43,269 nt of DNA from Nitrospira japonica (GTDB lineage Bacteria > Nitrospirota > Thermodesulfovibrionia > Thermodesulfovibrionales > SM23-35). The stretch is taken from NCBI GenBank assembly GCA_020725385.1, contig DYFC01000051.1, positions 1 through 43,269 of the forward strand, in the 5' to 3' direction. The notes under the pieces are model-generated. The model saw only the letters and a list, made by a program, of their open reading frames with translations. It did not search any database and was not told the origin of the DNA. Below are positions 43,176-43,269 of the stretch, one piece after another. Position 1 is the stretch's first letter. Every line of letters begins with the position of its first letter. The position numbers and the translations under genes were made by a program.

Positions 43176-43269
43176 ACCCATAATTGTTTTTTAAGAGGGG
43201 TGAAGTAACAGAACAAATATAAATAGACATACATGGAAAAAGCTGTTAAGAATCCCATAAGAGATGGAA

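Overview
The window is AT-rich chromosomal DNA from a Gram-negative bacterium. Signs of a double membrane are an Slp-type lipoprotein, a trimeric-porin-like barrel and a type II secretion operon. A B12/corrinoid-style core methionine synthase, a giant acyl-CoA-dehydratase activase fusion, c-type cytochromes, a pyrophosphate-type phosphofructokinase and an AMP-forming acetate uptake module point to an anaerobe or facultative anaerobe. A deep-branching lineage such as Nitrospirota (Thermodesulfovibrio-like) fits best. That placement rests on gene content, not on a tree. There are no phage genes, CRISPR arrays or complete transposons, and the gene order looks like core chromosome.

Left part (1-10.1 kb): a minus-strand group holds a 1420-residue double activase fusion, a 32-residue bS22/mS38-type ribosomal protein that is easily missed, and a core MetE-like methyltransferase. 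Next come a methyltransferase-like membrane protein translationally coupled to a membrane-anchored cytochrome c, a small periplasmic cytochrome c, a divergent exported DUF4139 protein and glyQ without glyS beside it.

Middle part (10.2-19.8 kb): envelope and housekeeping genes. These are a DUF362 protein, an exported M1+M28 double peptidase, an Slp lipoprotein, an alpha/beta hydrolase, tRNA-Pro(CGG), a ChaN-like protein coupled to an exported cyclophilin, an MgtC-family protein, a class IV aminotransferase and a LipM/LplA-family enzyme.

Centre right (19.9-31.5 kb): a tightly overlapping gspF-H-I-J-K-L-M type II secretion operon. It is followed by a PPi-signature phosphofructokinase that converges on a class II aldolase, ribF and coaE. 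A PIG-L deacetylase and a separate GspC-like gene on the other strand follow. gspD, gspE and gspG are not in the window.

Right part (31.5-43.3 kb): an acetate module. A promoter and a structured leader precede a cNMP/CBS/DUF294 nucleotidyltransferase, a DEDDh exonuclease, a DUF485 protein, an ActP-type symporter with an unusual charged insertion, and acetyl-CoA synthetase. A Pat-type acyl-CoA synthetase/GNAT acetyltransferase follows, then a porin. Together these could bring acetate through the outer membrane (porin) and the inner membrane (ActP/DUF485), activate it (Acs), switch Acs by lysine acetylation (Pat), and sense nucleotide state (DUF294 protein). The nucleotidyltransferase/exonuclease pair at the head of this operon is the best candidate for an undescribed regulatory system here. 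The window ends with a small release-factor-like gene and a pair of direct repeats that may be an insertion-sequence scar.
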